64,000 nucleotides of DNA from Pelomonas sp047654805 (GCF_047654805.1 NZ_JASGIV010000001.1:744001-808000); one strand, 5' to 3'; positions 35,272 to 45,026 are shown, counted from the first letter of the stretch. The notes: generated by a model from the sequence alone, not told the origin. Numbers and translations are program-made.

Positions 35272-36518
35272 GCGGCGCGCAGCCAACGTGTCAGGCCAAG
35301 GGCCGCGGCGCGGCCGCTGGCGAAGCTGGCCGTGAGCAGGTAGCCGCCGGTGGGCGCCTCCCAGTCCAGCATCTCGCCGGCGACGAAGACGCCGGGTAGC
35401 GCGGCCAGCATCAGCTCGCCGGTCAGCGCCTCAAAGCGCACACCGCCCGCGGTGCTGATCGCCTCGGCGACCGGGCGCGGCGCCTGCAGCGTCAGCGGCA
35501 GGCGCTTGAGCGCGGCGGCGAGCTGGGTCGGGTCCAGCATCTGCTCGCGCGTCAGCAATTCGTGCAGCAGGCCCAGCTTCAGCGCACCCAGGTTCAGCCG
35601 GCTCTTCAGGTGAGACGACAGGGAGCGGCTGCCGCGCGGATGGCGCACCTCGGCGAGCACGCGCTCGGGCGTGAGCTGAGGCAGCAGGTCCAGCACCAGC
35701 GTGGCCTGTCCCAGGCGCGCGAGCTGTTCGCGCAGTGCGCTGCTCGCGGCGTAGACGAGCGAGCCCTCGATGCCGGTGGCTGTGATGACGAACTCGCCGG
35801 GACGGGCGGCGAAGCCCTCGGTGGCCAGCGCCACGGGCTTGACCGGCTGGCCGGCGAACTCGGCGGCGAAGCGCTCGCTCCAGCCCGGCGCCGCCGGATG
35901 GGCCGCGGTGGCGCCGACGTCGAAGCCGCAGTTGGACGGCTGCAGCGGCGCGACGTCCACGCCCCGGGCGGCCAGCCAGGGGGCCCAGGCACCGTCCGAG
36001 CCCAGCTGCGGCCAGGAGGCGCCGCCCAGGGCCAGCAGCGTCGCGCCGGGTGACACCCGGCGTTCGCCGTCGGGCGTGTCAAAGCGCAGCGCACCGTCCT
36101 CGGTCCAGCCCGTCCAGCGGTGGCGCATCGCGAACTTCACGCCGGCCGCGCGCAGCCGGTGCAGCCAGGCGCGCAGCAACGGCGCCGCCTTCAAGTCCTT
36201 GGGGAAGACGCGGCCCGAGGTGCCCACGAAGGTGTCGACGCCGAGTCCGGCGGCCCAGGCGCGCAGCGCGTCGGCGTCGAAGCCGCGCAGCAGCGGCTCG
36301 ATCTGGGCGGCGCGTGCGCCGAAGCGGCCGACGAAGGGTTCGAAGGCCTCGGAATGGGTCAGGTTCAGGCCGCCCTTGCCGGCGAGCAGGAACTTGCGGC
36401 CGACGCTGGGCTTGGCGTCGTAGACGGTCACGGCGTGGCCGGCCGCGGCCAGCACCTCGGCGGCCATCAGGCCGGCGGGGCCGCCGCCGACGACGGCGAT
36501 GGAAATCGGGGAGCTCAT
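35268..36518 (-). CDS. NAD(P)/FAD-dependent oxidoreductase, BaiN-like / TIGR03862 flavoprotein
   Basis: 416 residues. The FAD-binding Rossmann motif is 'VVGGGPAGLMAAEVLAAAGH'; then 'GRKFLLAGKGGLNLTHSEAF', a signature of the HI0933/BaiN-like flavoprotein family, and 'GVFVAGEMLDWEAPTGGYLL' near the end. The reaction is not known for most members. Its stop is coupled to the solute-binding protein gene downstream. Confidence 0.88.
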   Translation of the reverse strand: MSSPISIAVVGGGPAGLMAAEVLAAAGHAVTVYDAKPSVGRKFLLAGKGGLNLTHSEAFEPFVGRFGARAAQIEPLLRGFDADALRAWAAGLGVDTFVGTSGRVFPKDLKAAPLLRAWLHRLRAAGVKFAMRHRWTGWTEDGALRFDTPDGERRVSPGATLLALGGASWPQLGSDGAWAPWLAARGVDVAPLQPSNCGFDVGATAAHPAAPGWSERFAAEFAGQPVKPVALATEGFAARPGEFVITATGIEGSLVYAASSALREQLARLGQATLVLDLLPQLTPERVLAEVRHPRGSRSLSSHLKSRLNLGALKLGLLHELLTREQMLDPTQLAAALKRLPLTLQAPRPVAEAISTAGGVRFEALTGELMLAALPGVFVAGEMLDWEAPTGGYLLTASFASGRAAALGLTRWLRAA

Positions 36519-36539
36519 GCCCCGATTGTCCCTGCCGGT

Positions 36540-37430
36540 TTACTCGCCGCGGAGCTTGGCCTTCAGGGCTTCGCCAATGTCAGGCCGCGCGGCATAGGGA
36601 TCGGTCGGATTGCGCTGCAGCATCGCGTCTTCCATCCGCGTCTGCACGCCGGCCAGGGCCTTGGGGTGGCTGAAGATCCAGAACCTGTTGTGGTCGATGG
36701 CGTCGAACACCATGGCCGCCACGTCGGCCGCGCTCAGCTTGCCGGAGGACACTGCCTTGTCGGTCTGCGCCTGCGAGACGAGCTGGCTGACTGTGGGCCT
36801 GTTGCCGGGCATGTCGCTCGGGCGGTTGCGGTGGCTCTGGCTGATGCCGGTGGGCACGTAGAAAGGGCAGAGCACCGAGGCGTGCACCTGCTCGGTGACC
36901 AGGGCCAGGTCGTGATGCAGCGTCTCGGTGAGCGCGACCACGGCGGCCTTGCTGACGTTGTAGACGCCGGATACGGGCGGCACCAGCAGGCCGGCCATGG
37001 ATGCCGTATTGACGATGTGGCCCGAGTAGGCCGGATCGGCCTTGGCGGCGGCCAGCATCATGGGCGTGAACAGGCGCACGCCATGCACGACGCCCATCAC
37101 GTTGACGCCCATGACCCAGTCCCAGTCGCTGAGGGCGTTCTCCCAGATCAGGCCGCCGGAGCCCACGCCGGCGTTGTTGAAGACGAAGTGCGGCGCGCCG
37201 AAGCGCTGCTGCACCGCGTCGGCCAGCGCCTGCATCGCGTCGGCCCTGGCCACGTCGACGACGCGGGCCAGCACCTCGACGTCCTTGAACTCGGCCACGG
37301 CCTTGTCCAGTGCGTCGGCCTGCACGTCGACGAGGACGAGATTCATGCCGCGCCGGGCGGCGATGCGGGCGGTTTCCAGGCCGAAGCCCGAGCCGGCGCC
37401 GGTGATGACGGCGGTTTGCTTCTTGGTCAT
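36540..37430 (-). CDS. Short-chain dehydrogenase/reductase
   Basis: 296 residues from ATG 37430. The cofactor motif is TGAGSGFG (T-G-x-x-x-G-x-G), then NNAGVG, the catalytic Ser in NTASMAG and the Y-x-x-x-K in YNVSKAAV. Asp after the second strand (VLVDVQ) suggests NAD(H) preference. The start overlaps the GNAT gene stop (ATGA, 37427-37430). Substrate unknown. Confidence 0.9.
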   Translation of the reverse strand: MTKKQTAVITGAGSGFGLETARIAARRGMNLVLVDVQADALDKAVAEFKDVEVLARVVDVARADAMQALADAVQQRFGAPHFVFNNAGVGSGGLIWENALSDWDWVMGVNVMGVVHGVRLFTPMMLAAAKADPAYSGHIVNTASMAGLLVPPVSGVYNVSKAAVVALTETLHHDLALVTEQVHASVLCPFYVPTGISQSHRNRPSDMPGNRPTVSQLVSQAQTDKAVSSGKLSAADVAAMVFDAIDHNRFWIFSHPKALAGVQTRMEDAMLQRNPTDPYAARPDIGEALKAKLRGE

Positions 37431-37879
37431 TGGGGGGTCTCCTTGCGCATCTCCTGGTGCGGGATGCCGTCTTCCATGTATTGCTCGCCCACGGGCGTGA
37501 AGCCGAAGCTGCCGTAGAAGCGCTCCAGGTGGGCCTGGGCGTGCAGCGTGACGGGGTGGGCCGGCCACAGGCGCCCGCACTGCGCGAGCGCCTCGGCCAT
37601 CAGCGCGCGACCGACCCCGCCGCTGCGGGCGGACGGTGCCGTGACGACGCGGCCGATGAGGGCGTCGGGGGCCTTCAGGCCGGGCGGGATGAGCCGCGCG
37701 TAGGCCATGAGCCGGCCGTCATCGCCGCAGCCCAGCAGATGCCAGGTCTGCGGATCGACGCCGTCGATGTCGAGGAACACGCAGTTCTGCTCGACGACGA
37801 AGACCTCCGAGCGCAGGGCCAGCAGCTCATAGAGCTGGCGCACGCCCAGTTCGTCGAACGGCACGCAGTGCCAGCGCAT
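37427..37879 (-). CDS. GNAT-family N-acetyltransferase, ElaA-like
   Basis: 150 residues. 'LYELLALRSEVFVVEQNCVF' with 'DIDGVDPQTWHLLG' and the acetyl-CoA loop 'RSGGVGRALMAEAL', ending 'FYGSFGFTPVGEQYMEDGIP', match the ElaA group of GNAT enzymes. The start codon (37879) shares one base with the stop of the upstream MDR gene, indicating coupling. Substrate unknown. Confidence 0.88.
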   Translation of the reverse strand: MRWHCVPFDELGVRQLYELLALRSEVFVVEQNCVFLDIDGVDPQTWHLLGCGDDGRLMAYARLIPPGLKAPDALIGRVVTAPSARSGGVGRALMAEALAQCGRLWPAHPVTLHAQAHLERFYGSFGFTPVGEQYMEDGIPHQEMRKETPQ

Positions 37880-38898
37880 CAGACCAGCTTGACGAGCTGC
37901 TTGCCGAAGTTGCGGCCCTTGAGCAGGCCCATGAAGGCCTCGGGCGCGGCGGCGATGCCGTCGGCGACGGACTCGCGGTACTTCAGCTTGCCCGTGGCCA
38001 CCAGCCCGCCCAGCTCCTTCAGCGCCTCGGGCCACACGTCCATGTGCTCGGAGACGATGAAGCCCTCGACCTTCATGCGGTTGGTGAGGATGAGCTGGGG
38101 GTACTGCAGCGGGATGGGCTCGCCGTTGTAGCCCGAGATCATGCCGCACATGGCGATGCGGCTGAAGGCGTTGGCGCGCAGCAGCACGGCGTCCAGCGTC
38201 ATGCCGCCGACGTTCTCGAAATAGCCGTCGATGCCGTTCGGGCATTCGGCCTTCAGGGCGGCGGACAGCGACTTCAGGTCGGGGTGCTGCTTGTAGTCGA
38301 CGCAGGCGTCAAAGCCCAGCTCCTCGACCACATAGCGGCACTTGTCGGCGCCGCCGGCCAGGCCCACCGCGCGGCAGCCGCGCGCCTTGGCCAACTGGCC
38401 CACCACCGAGCCCACGGCACCGCTGGCGGCGCTCACCACCACGGTCTCGCCGGCCTTGGGGTTGATGATCTTCACGAGGCCGTACCAGGCGGTCACGCCC
38501 GGCATGCCGACCGGGCCGAGGTAGGCCGACAGGGGGATGTGCGTGGTGTCGACCTTGCTCAGCACGCCGCGCTGCGTGGCGTCCACGGTCTGGAACTCCT
38601 GCCAGCCACCCATGCCCACCACCTTGTCGCCCACCGCGAAGTTGGCGTTCCTCGACTCGACCACCTCGCCGACGGTGCCGCCGATCATGACCTCGTCCAG
38701 CGCCTGGGCGGCCGCGTAGCTCTTGCTGTCGTTCATGCGGCCGCGCATGTACGGGTCCAGGCTGAGGAAGTGGTTGCGCACCCGCACCTGGCCATCGGCC
38801 AGCGGCGCGAGCGGCGTCTCGACGAGGCGGAAGTTGTCGGGGCTGACCTCGCCCTTGGGACGGGAGGCGAGCAGGATTTGGCGGTTGGTCTGGCTCAT
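37879..38898 (-). CDS. NADP-dependent MDR oxidoreductase (CurA/leukotriene B4 dehydrogenase type)
   Basis: 339 residues from ATG 38898 (MSQTNRQILLASRPKGE); an in-frame ATG at 38937 is unlikely. 'LDPYMRGRMNDSKSY' and 'VVSAASGAVGSVVGQLAKAR' with 'GCRAVGLAGGADKCRYVVEE' are typical of zinc-free medium-chain enal/prostaglandin-type reductases such as CurA. It is the first gene of a coupled row with the GNAT and SDR genes. Confidence 0.9.
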   Translation of the reverse strand: MSQTNRQILLASRPKGEVSPDNFRLVETPLAPLADGQVRVRNHFLSLDPYMRGRMNDSKSYAAAQALDEVMIGGTVGEVVESRNANFAVGDKVVGMGGWQEFQTVDATQRGVLSKVDTTHIPLSAYLGPVGMPGVTAWYGLVKIINPKAGETVVVSAASGAVGSVVGQLAKARGCRAVGLAGGADKCRYVVEELGFDACVDYKQHPDLKSLSAALKAECPNGIDGYFENVGGMTLDAVLLRANAFSRIAMCGMISGYNGEPIPLQYPQLILTNRMKVEGFIVSEHMDVWPEALKELGGLVATGKLKYRESVADGIAAAPEAFMGLLKGRNFGKQLVKLV

Positions 38899-39020
38899 GA
38901 TGGTGGCGGTGTTGAAACTTGGTCGGGATTGAAGCACCCTGCGGGATTCTTGCGCGTCCCAGGTGCGACAGGGCGGTTTTGCGAGAAGCCTGCCCGCCCC
39001 CCCTTCCAGGAAGGACCCTC

Positions 39021-40586
39021 ATGAGTTTTTCTGACCAATCCCTGCGCGCCAAGCTGCTCGGCGGCTTCGGCATCGTGCTGCTGCTCGCGGTCTTCGTCGT
39101 GCTGTTTGCCATCCAGCAGCTCGGGCGCGTCAACCGGGCCTCCACCGAGATCGCGGGCGGCTATCTGCCCGCAGTGCTGGCGACGAGCGAGATCAACACC
39201 AACACGGCGGATTTCCGCAACGCACAGTTCGAGCACGTGGTGACGGAAGACCCGGGCAAGATGGACGGCTTCGAGAAGGACATGGCGCGGGTGCTGGGCC
39301 AGCTGGACGACAACCGCAAGCACTATGTGGCGCTCATAGGCGGCGACGAGGAGCGGCGCCTCTGGGAACGCTTCGAGGCGGAGTGGCGCAAGTACCTGGC
39401 CGTGCAGCCCGAGCTGCTGAAGCTGTCGCGCTCCCAGCAGACGACGCAGGCCCAGGCCCTGCTCGACGGCGAAGCGGGGCAGAGTTACCGGCGCTCCAGC
39501 GACTACCTGGAAGAGCTGATCCGCTTCAACCGCGCGAGGGCCGACCAGGCCAGCCGCGACGCGGACGCGCTCTACGGCAGTGCCCGCCTGATGCTCGTCG
39601 TGGCGTTGCTTGTGATGCTGGCCATGGGCGTCGGCATCGGCTGGCTGCTGAGCGGGCGCATCGCCGGCGACGTGGGGCGCGCCCAGCGCGCCGTGGAATC
39701 GATCGCCGACGGAAACCTGGACAACGACATCCGGGCGACGGGCCGCGATGAGGTCGGCCGCATGCTGACCGCGCTGGCCGGCATGCAGACGCGGCTGGCC
39801 GGCATCGTCTCGGGTGTGCGCAGCAACGCCGAGAGCGTGGCGACGGCCAGCGGCCAGATCGCGCAGGGCAACAACGACCTCAGCCAGCGCACCGAGGAGC
39901 AGGCCAGCGCGCTGCAGCAGACCGCGGCGACCATGGACGAGCTGAGTTCCACTGTGCGCAACAACGCCGACAACGCCCGCCAGGCCAACCAGCTCGCGCT
40001 TGGCGCGTCCAACGTGGCGAAGCAGGGGGGCGAGGTCGTCGGGCAGGTCGTCGAGACGATGCGGGGCATCAACGAGAGCTCGCGCAAGATCGCCGACATC
40101 CTCGGCGTCATCGACGGCATCGCCTTCCAGACCAACATCCTGGCGCTGAACGCCGCCGTCGAGGCGGCGCGTGCGGGCGAGCAGGGCCGGGGCTTCGCGG
40201 TCGTCGCGGGCGAGGTGCGCACGCTGGCCCAGCGCAGCGCCGAGGCGGCCAAGGAGATCAAGGCGCTGATAGGCACGAGCGTGGAGCGCGTGGAGCTGGG
40301 CACCGCCCAGGTGGACAAGGCCGGCGCGACGATGACGGAGATCGTGAATGCGATCCGCCGCGTGAGCGACATCGTCGGCGAGATCAGCTCGGCCAGCAGC
40401 GAGCAGGCGACGGGCGTGGGCCAGGTCAGCGATGCCATCACGCAGATGGACAAGGTCACGCAGCAGAACGCCGCCCTCGTCGAGGAAGGGGCTGCCGCAG
40501 CGATCAGCCTGCGCGATCAGGCGGCGGCGCTGGTCACGTCGGTGGCGGGCTTCAAGCTGGGCGCAGGGGAGCGCAAGGCTTCGTGA
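39021..40586 (+). CDS. Methyl-accepting chemotaxis protein
   Basis: 521 residues. TM1 (about 11-32), a periplasmic four-helix-bundle sensor (about 33-185), TM2 (about 186-208, LMLVVALLVMLAMGVGIGWLL), HAMP, and a signalling domain with the hairpin tip 'IDGIAFQTNILALNAAVEAA' and 'GEQGRGFAVVAGEVRTLAQR'. AGGAAGGA (39008-39015) precedes ATG 39021. It converges with kdgR (20 bp gap) and may guide chemotaxis to pectin breakdown products, but its ligand is not readable from sequence. No C-terminal CheR-tethering pentapeptide is seen. Confidence 0.93.
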   Translation: MSFSDQSLRAKLLGGFGIVLLLAVFVVLFAIQQLGRVNRASTEIAGGYLPAVLATSEINTNTADFRNAQFEHVVTEDPGKMDGFEKDMARVLGQLDDNRKHYVALIGGDEERRLWERFEAEWRKYLAVQPELLKLSRSQQTTQAQALLDGEAGQSYRRSSDYLEELIRFNRARADQASRDADALYGSARLMLVVALLVMLAMGVGIGWLLSGRIAGDVGRAQRAVESIADGNLDNDIRATGRDEVGRMLTALAGMQTRLAGIVSGVRSNAESVATASGQIAQGNNDLSQRTEEQASALQQTAATMDELSSTVRNNADNARQANQLALGASNVAKQGGEVVGQVVETMRGINESSRKIADILGVIDGIAFQTNILALNAAVEAARAGEQGRGFAVVAGEVRTLAQRSAEAAKEIKALIGTSVERVELGTAQVDKAGATMTEIVNAIRRVSDIVGEISSASSEQATGVGQVSDAITQMDKVTQQNAALVEEGAAAAISLRDQAAALVTSVAGFKLGAGERKAS

Positions 40587-40605
40587 GCTTGCGCGGTGGC
40601 GCGCG

Positions 40606-41415
40606 TCAGGACTGCGGGGCGTCCAGCGGGTAGCGCGTGCAGCCCAGCCGCTCGGAGATGTCGCGGCTGGCGGCCTGCAGCATCTTGACGACCTCGGGGG
40701 CCTTGGCCTCGTCGAAGCGGAAGGTCGGGAAGGACACGCTCATGCCGGCGATGGGCTGGCCCAGGCGGTCGAAGATGGGCACGCCCAGGCAGCGGATGTG
40801 GTCGTCGAATTCCTCGCGGTCCTCGCCGAAACCCTGCTTCTTGACCTGCTCCAGCTCGGCCAGGAAGGCCGGGCGGGTGGTGATGGTCTTGTCGCGAAAG
40901 CGCTTGAACCCGGCCCCATCCAGGATGCGGTCGCGGCGCTCGGGATGCTCCCAGGCCATCAGCACCTTGCCGATGGCCGTGCAGTGCAGCGGTGCGCGAC
41001 GGCCCACGCGCGAGTACATGCCCAGCATGTGTCGCGAGTCCACCTTGTGGATGTAGATGATCTCGCTGTCGATGAGGCTGCCCAGGTGGACGGTCTCGCC
41101 GGTGGCATCGGCCAGCATCTGCATGGGGTGCTTGGCCAGATCGACGAGGTCGGGCGAGGGCAGGGCCTTGGCGCCGATCTCGAACATGCGCATGGCCAGG
41201 CGGTAGCGCTCGCTGTCGGCCTCCTGGCGCACATAGCCCAGGCTCTTCATCGTCTGCAGGAAGCGGTAGACCGTGGCCTTGGGCATGGCCAGGCGCACGG
41301 AGAGGTCCGTGATACCGATGTCGCTGCGTTCTCCCAGTGCATTCAGGATGGCGAACACCTTGAGTACCGCGGCGACCGATTCCGGTTGTTTCGAATCACC
41401 AATGTCTTCATCCAT
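40606..41415 (-). CDS. kdgR: IclR-family regulator of pectin catabolism
   Basis: 269 residues from ATG 41415. The sequence follows enterobacterial KdgR closely: 'SVAAVLKVFAILNALGERSD', 'TVYRFLQTMKSLGYVRQEAD', 'IYIHKVDSRHMLGMYSRVGR', 'HCTAIGKVLMAW' and 'PIAGMSVSFPTFRF'. The N-terminal winged helix is followed by the effector domain that in KdgR binds 2-keto-3-deoxygluconate. It lies 52 bp downstream of a pectate lyase gene as the last member of the minus-strand pectin unit. It is expected to repress this unit and the divergent plus-strand arm until KDG appears; operators are not proven. Confidence 0.9.
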   Translation of the reverse strand: MDEDIGDSKQPESVAAVLKVFAILNALGERSDIGITDLSVRLAMPKATVYRFLQTMKSLGYVRQEADSERYRLAMRMFEIGAKALPSPDLVDLAKHPMQMLADATGETVHLGSLIDSEIIYIHKVDSRHMLGMYSRVGRRAPLHCTAIGKVLMAWEHPERRDRILDGAGFKRFRDKTITTRPAFLAELEQVKKQGFGEDREEFDDHIRCLGVPIFDRLGQPIAGMSVSFPTFRFDEAKAPEVVKMLQAASRDISERLGCTRYPLDAPQS

Positions 41416-41467
41416 CGTTCTGATTCTTTCGGACGCTTGTTCCAGGATGTGGGAGCCGGATTCTGAC

Positions 41468-42754
41468 TCAGGCCCGGCGCGGTCCGGCACCGGCGCGGAT
41501 TTGCTCAACAAGACGATTGGGTTCGGCGGAGCGCAGCGCGGCGGTGTCGTAGAACGCCTCTGGTGCCCAGCCGACATCGGCAGACAGGGTTTCCACGGGG
41601 TGGGCGGCGCGCCAGGCGGCCAGCAGATCCACCGGCCGGCCGTTCAAGCGGCTGCCGCGGTCGAGGAAGGCGCTGCCCTTGAGGCGGCGGATCAACTGCT
41701 CGGCGCGGATGCCGGCCGGCAGCTCCCAGGCGTTGGACTCGCTGACGATGCGGGACTGGATGCCCACGCCCAGCGAGTAGCCGAAGTCCTCGGCGCGGTC
41801 GGCGCTGAACAGGTTGCTGGCGACATGCACGCGGCCGAAACGCACCCGTGGCGTGCGCTCCTTGCAGGCATGGAAGTGGTTGTGGTGCAGGGTCACGCGC
41901 AGCTTGCCGTCGTCGCTGGTCTTGGTGTCGCTGCTGCCGATCAGCATGGTCTTGTCGTGAGCCTGGAAGCGGCACCAGGAGACGGTGACGAGGTCGCTCT
42001 GGTTGGTGATGTCCAGCAGGCCGTCGTGGTGCTGCACGCGCTGGCCCAGGCGGATGGGCTCGAGCCGGTCGGGGCGGTTGCCGTCGTCGAAGTGGCAGTG
42101 GTCCACCCAGACGCGTTCGGCCGTGCGCAGCGACAGGTTGTCGTACTCCGAGTTCCATTCGCCGTGGCCGTTGTCGCGCGGCTGCCAGTCGGGGAAATGG
42201 TCGTAGGCGTCGGAGAAGCGCAGGTCGCGGATGACGATGTTGTGGACCTTGTCCAGCAGCACCATGCCGTGCTGGAAGCCGGCGCCCGGCGCGGCGCCCA
42301 GCAGCGTGGTGTTGGAAGGCAGCCGCACGGTGCAGGCCAGGGCCTGGCGCCTGGCGGAGCGCTTGCGCGCGTCTTCCTGGGGGCCTGTGGGGTCGTCACG
42401 GCCCCAGGTGGCGGGATCGTAGGCGCGGTCGAAGGCCTCGACGCTGAACTCGGGGTCGCGGAAGGCCTCGGCGCCGCCGGGGCACAGGTCGATGAAGGCG
42501 TGGATGCGGATGATCTTGGGCGTGTCGCCCAGGGCCAGCGCACGGTCCAGGCCGGCGCGGTCATGCACGTCGAGGACATGTTCCGGCCTGGCGTCGGCGC
42601 CGCCCGTCGTCTTGCCGGCGCTGGCCCAGCCCAGCGGCAGCTCGGCCGGGGCGGACGCACTGGACGCACTGGACGGGGTGGGCGGCGTGCCGGCACAGCC
42701 GCCCAGCACGGAGATGCCCGCAAGGGCGAGGACGTGGCGGCGATGGAGCGTCAT
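41468..42754 (-). CDS. Pectate lyase, family PL1, predicted lipoprotein
   Basis: 428 residues with a lipoprotein signal (LAGISVLGGC, acylated Cys about 20) followed by a Ser/Ala-rich tether. The beta-helix motifs are 'LPSNTTLLGAAPGAGFQ', 'VWVDHCHFDDG' (calcium-site Asp), 'AHDKTMLIGSSD' and 'TPRVRFGRVHVASNLF' (catalytic Arg). It cleaves polygalacturonate by beta-elimination, probably at the cell surface or in the periplasm. Start overlaps the pectinesterase stop (42751-42754). Confidence 0.9.
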   Translation of the reverse strand: MTLHRRHVLALAGISVLGGCAGTPPTPSSASSASAPAELPLGWASAGKTTGGADARPEHVLDVHDRAGLDRALALGDTPKIIRIHAFIDLCPGGAEAFRDPEFSVEAFDRAYDPATWGRDDPTGPQEDARKRSARRQALACTVRLPSNTTLLGAAPGAGFQHGMVLLDKVHNIVIRDLRFSDAYDHFPDWQPRDNGHGEWNSEYDNLSLRTAERVWVDHCHFDDGNRPDRLEPIRLGQRVQHHDGLLDITNQSDLVTVSWCRFQAHDKTMLIGSSDTKTSDDGKLRVTLHHNHFHACKERTPRVRFGRVHVASNLFSADRAEDFGYSLGVGIQSRIVSESNAWELPAGIRAEQLIRRLKGSAFLDRGSRLNGRPVDLLAAWRAAHPVETLSADVGWAPEAFYDTAALRSAEPNRLVEQIRAGAGPRRA

Positions 42755-43860
42755 GGGCGGTTGTTGAACTCGTGGAGCCGGTTGGTGCTGGCGTCGAAGG
42801 GGCGGCGCGAGGTGCTGGCGGCCCAGGGGCCGATGTGGGCACCGATCTCGCTGTCGCGCACGACGGCCACGCCGTTGGGGCTGGTGCCGGCGATCCAGGT
42901 GCCGGCCTTGACGCCGGCGTCCCAGGCGCGGCCGATGGATGTGCCACCCGGCGCGATGCCGGGCTCGCCGACCAGGCGGCTGTGCGTGACGAGGAAGCCC
43001 TGGGTCACGTCCGGTGCCGTGCTGGGCGCGAGGATGATGCCGCCGTGGCCGGGCGTGCGGCGGTTGGCACGGGTCAGGATGGTGGAGTGCTCGATGACCA
43101 GCACGGCGTTGCCGAAGATGAAGTCCACGTCGCCGGCAATGAGGCTGTGGCGCACCAGTTGGCGGGCCGGCGCGTCGGGCGCGCGGCGCTTGGCGTAGAG
43201 GGTGTCCTGGTGACCCAGCAGGCGCACGCCGTCGAGCTGGATGCGGTCGCCCATCAGCGTCAGTGCCACGGCCTGGGCGCCACCGCTCTCACCGACGCCC
43301 TTCGGGTAGGCCTCGCCGCGGCGCACGCCGTCCATGGCATCGTTGGCGACGGTCAGCGAGATCAGCTGCACGTCGTCGCTGGCCACCAGCATGCTGGTGC
43401 TGCCGCTGGTGCCTATCGTCGTCTTGCCCAGCTCGGGCCAGCAGGGGTGGGCGGCCTCGTTCTCGGCCTTGGGCTTGCCGGAGAAGCGGTTGTCCACCAG
43501 CACGACGGCGCTTGCGTCCAGCGCCGCGCCGACGAGGGCAAGGGGTGCCTTGTCCTTGATGCACAGGGGGCCGCGGTAGGTGCCCGGCAGGAGCTGGATG
43601 ACCCAGCGCCTGCTGCCGGCCTTGCCCTGGTCCGGCACCTTGTCCGGCACCTGGTCGATGGCGGCCTGCACCGACTCGCCCGGCTTGACGACGAAGTCCG
43701 CTGCCGACGTGGCCAGATCGGCCAGCGGCGCGGGCTTCCAGTCGCCGAGGTAGGCGGCCACCGTGTGGGCCGCAGCCTGCTCGGGCGTGAGCTGTGGGCG
43801 GGGCTGGGCCTGGCTCTCGCCGGTGACCAGCAGCAGGGCCAGCGCGAGCAGCGGCTTCAC
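42751..43860 (-). CDS. Pectinesterase, family CE8
   Basis: 369 residues from GTG 43860, which overlaps the oligogalacturonate lyase stop as GTGA. Signal peptide PLLALALLLVTGESQA. CE8 motifs: VKPGESVQAAIDQVP, GQDT-like 'LLGHQDTLYAKRR', and 'IAGDVDFIFGNAVLVIEHS' with the catalytic Asp pair, then 'SIGRAWDAGVKAG'. It removes methyl esters from pectin or oligogalacturonides, making them substrates for PL1 and Ogl. Periplasmic location is likely. 'WDAG' replaces the usual L-G-R-P-W closely enough to keep the Arg. Confidence 0.9.
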   Translation of the reverse strand: MKPLLALALLLVTGESQAQPRPQLTPEQAAAHTVAAYLGDWKPAPLADLATSAADFVVKPGESVQAAIDQVPDKVPDQGKAGSRRWVIQLLPGTYRGPLCIKDKAPLALVGAALDASAVVLVDNRFSGKPKAENEAAHPCWPELGKTTIGTSGSTSMLVASDDVQLISLTVANDAMDGVRRGEAYPKGVGESGGAQAVALTLMGDRIQLDGVRLLGHQDTLYAKRRAPDAPARQLVRHSLIAGDVDFIFGNAVLVIEHSTILTRANRRTPGHGGIILAPSTAPDVTQGFLVTHSRLVGEPGIAPGGTSIGRAWDAGVKAGTWIAGTSPNGVAVVRDSEIGAHIGPWAASTSRRPFDASTNRLHEFNNRP

Positions 43861-45026
43861 AGGTCGGCCAGGTAGAGGGCCGGTTCGACGCCGTTCGCGC
43901 GCTCCTTGTCGCAGCTGAACAGCACCTGCTTCTCGTCGGGCGTGAAGCTGGGGTGGGGATGGGTGACCTGGCGGCTGTCCTTGTAGACGTCCCAGCCACT
44001 GTCGTGGCGGGCGACGGGGCGCGTGGTGCCGCTCTTCAGGTCGAACAGGTGCAGATAGGGGTCGCCCACCAGCATCTCGTTGTCGCCGCTGCTGGCCTTG
44101 CCGCAACCGTCGCCGACGATGAGGGTGCCGTCGAAGTTGCTCATCAGGTGCGAGCACTGCGGCATGGCGGTCAGCACCTTGTTCTCCAGCGTGACCGGAT
44201 CCAGGCTGCAGATCCAGCGCTCGGGCGACTTGTCGTTGTAGCTCACGTAGATCATGGCGCTGCCGTCCGGCACCCAGAACTCGTGCGTGCAGCTCTCGCC
44301 GTCGGTGTGCTCCTTGCCACAGCGGCGATGGGTCCCGTCTTCGTTGATGAACCACATGCGCGCGTCGATGAGGTCGTGCGGACCTTCGTGGCAGTACGCC
44401 ACCGTGTTGTCGTCAAAGGGCCGGTACTGGGGGTGGCCCAGCCAGCCACGCTGCTCCAGAATGACGGTGCGCTGGCCTTTCCTCGGTCCTTCGAGGTCCA
44501 CCGAGAACAGCCGGCACAGCGGCTTCTTGTGGAACATCTCGTTGAACTTCTGCCAGGTGTTCAGCGGGAACCAGTCGGCGGCGGCGATCTCGATGCCGAC
44601 CATCTTGGTGCAGGCACTGTTGGCCACCCAGGTGCCATAGCCCACCCAGCCGTTCGGCACGACGTAGGCGACCTCTTCCTTCAGCGTGGCCAGCTCCAGC
44701 CGGATCAGGTTGCGATCGCCGCGCACGAAGTAGACGAAACGGTCATCGGGGCTCATGAAGGCGCCGAAGGTGTTCTCGCGCGCGCCGTCGGTGAGCTGGA
44801 TGGCGGTCTGCGAGGGCAGGTCCAGCAGATGCAGGTTCCAGTTGGGGCTGGGCTCGGGGCCGAACTCGCCGCCGAACATCAGCTTCGTGCCGTCGTTGGT
44901 GAAGCACTTCTGATAGAAGTAGTTGCGGTGACAGGTCACTTCGGGCGGCGTCAGCCGCGTGACGCGGGCGCCGGTGTCGGGGTCCTCGCGGGTGAGGAAC
45001 TGGAACTTGCGTTCGGTGGACTTCAT
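43857..45026 (-). CDS. ogl: Oligogalacturonate lyase, family PL22
   Basis: 389 residues with no signal peptide, so cytoplasmic. 'VTRLTPPEVTCHRNYFYQKC', 'GRENTFGAFMSPDD'-type blades and 'HEFWVPDGSAMIYVSYNDKS' match the seven-bladed beta-propeller Ogl with its Mn-binding His/Gln residues ('CSHLMSNFDGTLIVGDG'). It splits unsaturated and saturated digalacturonates to 5-keto-4-deoxyuronate. It follows togB by 130 bp. Confidence 0.92.
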   Translation of the reverse strand: MKSTERKFQFLTREDPDTGARVTRLTPPEVTCHRNYFYQKCFTNDGTKLMFGGEFGPEPSPNWNLHLLDLPSQTAIQLTDGARENTFGAFMSPDDRFVYFVRGDRNLIRLELATLKEEVAYVVPNGWVGYGTWVANSACTKMVGIEIAAADWFPLNTWQKFNEMFHKKPLCRLFSVDLEGPRKGQRTVILEQRGWLGHPQYRPFDDNTVAYCHEGPHDLIDARMWFINEDGTHRRCGKEHTDGESCTHEFWVPDGSAMIYVSYNDKSPERWICSLDPVTLENKVLTAMPQCSHLMSNFDGTLIVGDGCGKASSGDNEMLVGDPYLHLFDLKSGTTRPVARHDSGWDVYKDSRQVTHPHPSFTPDEKQVLFSCDKERANGVEPALYLADL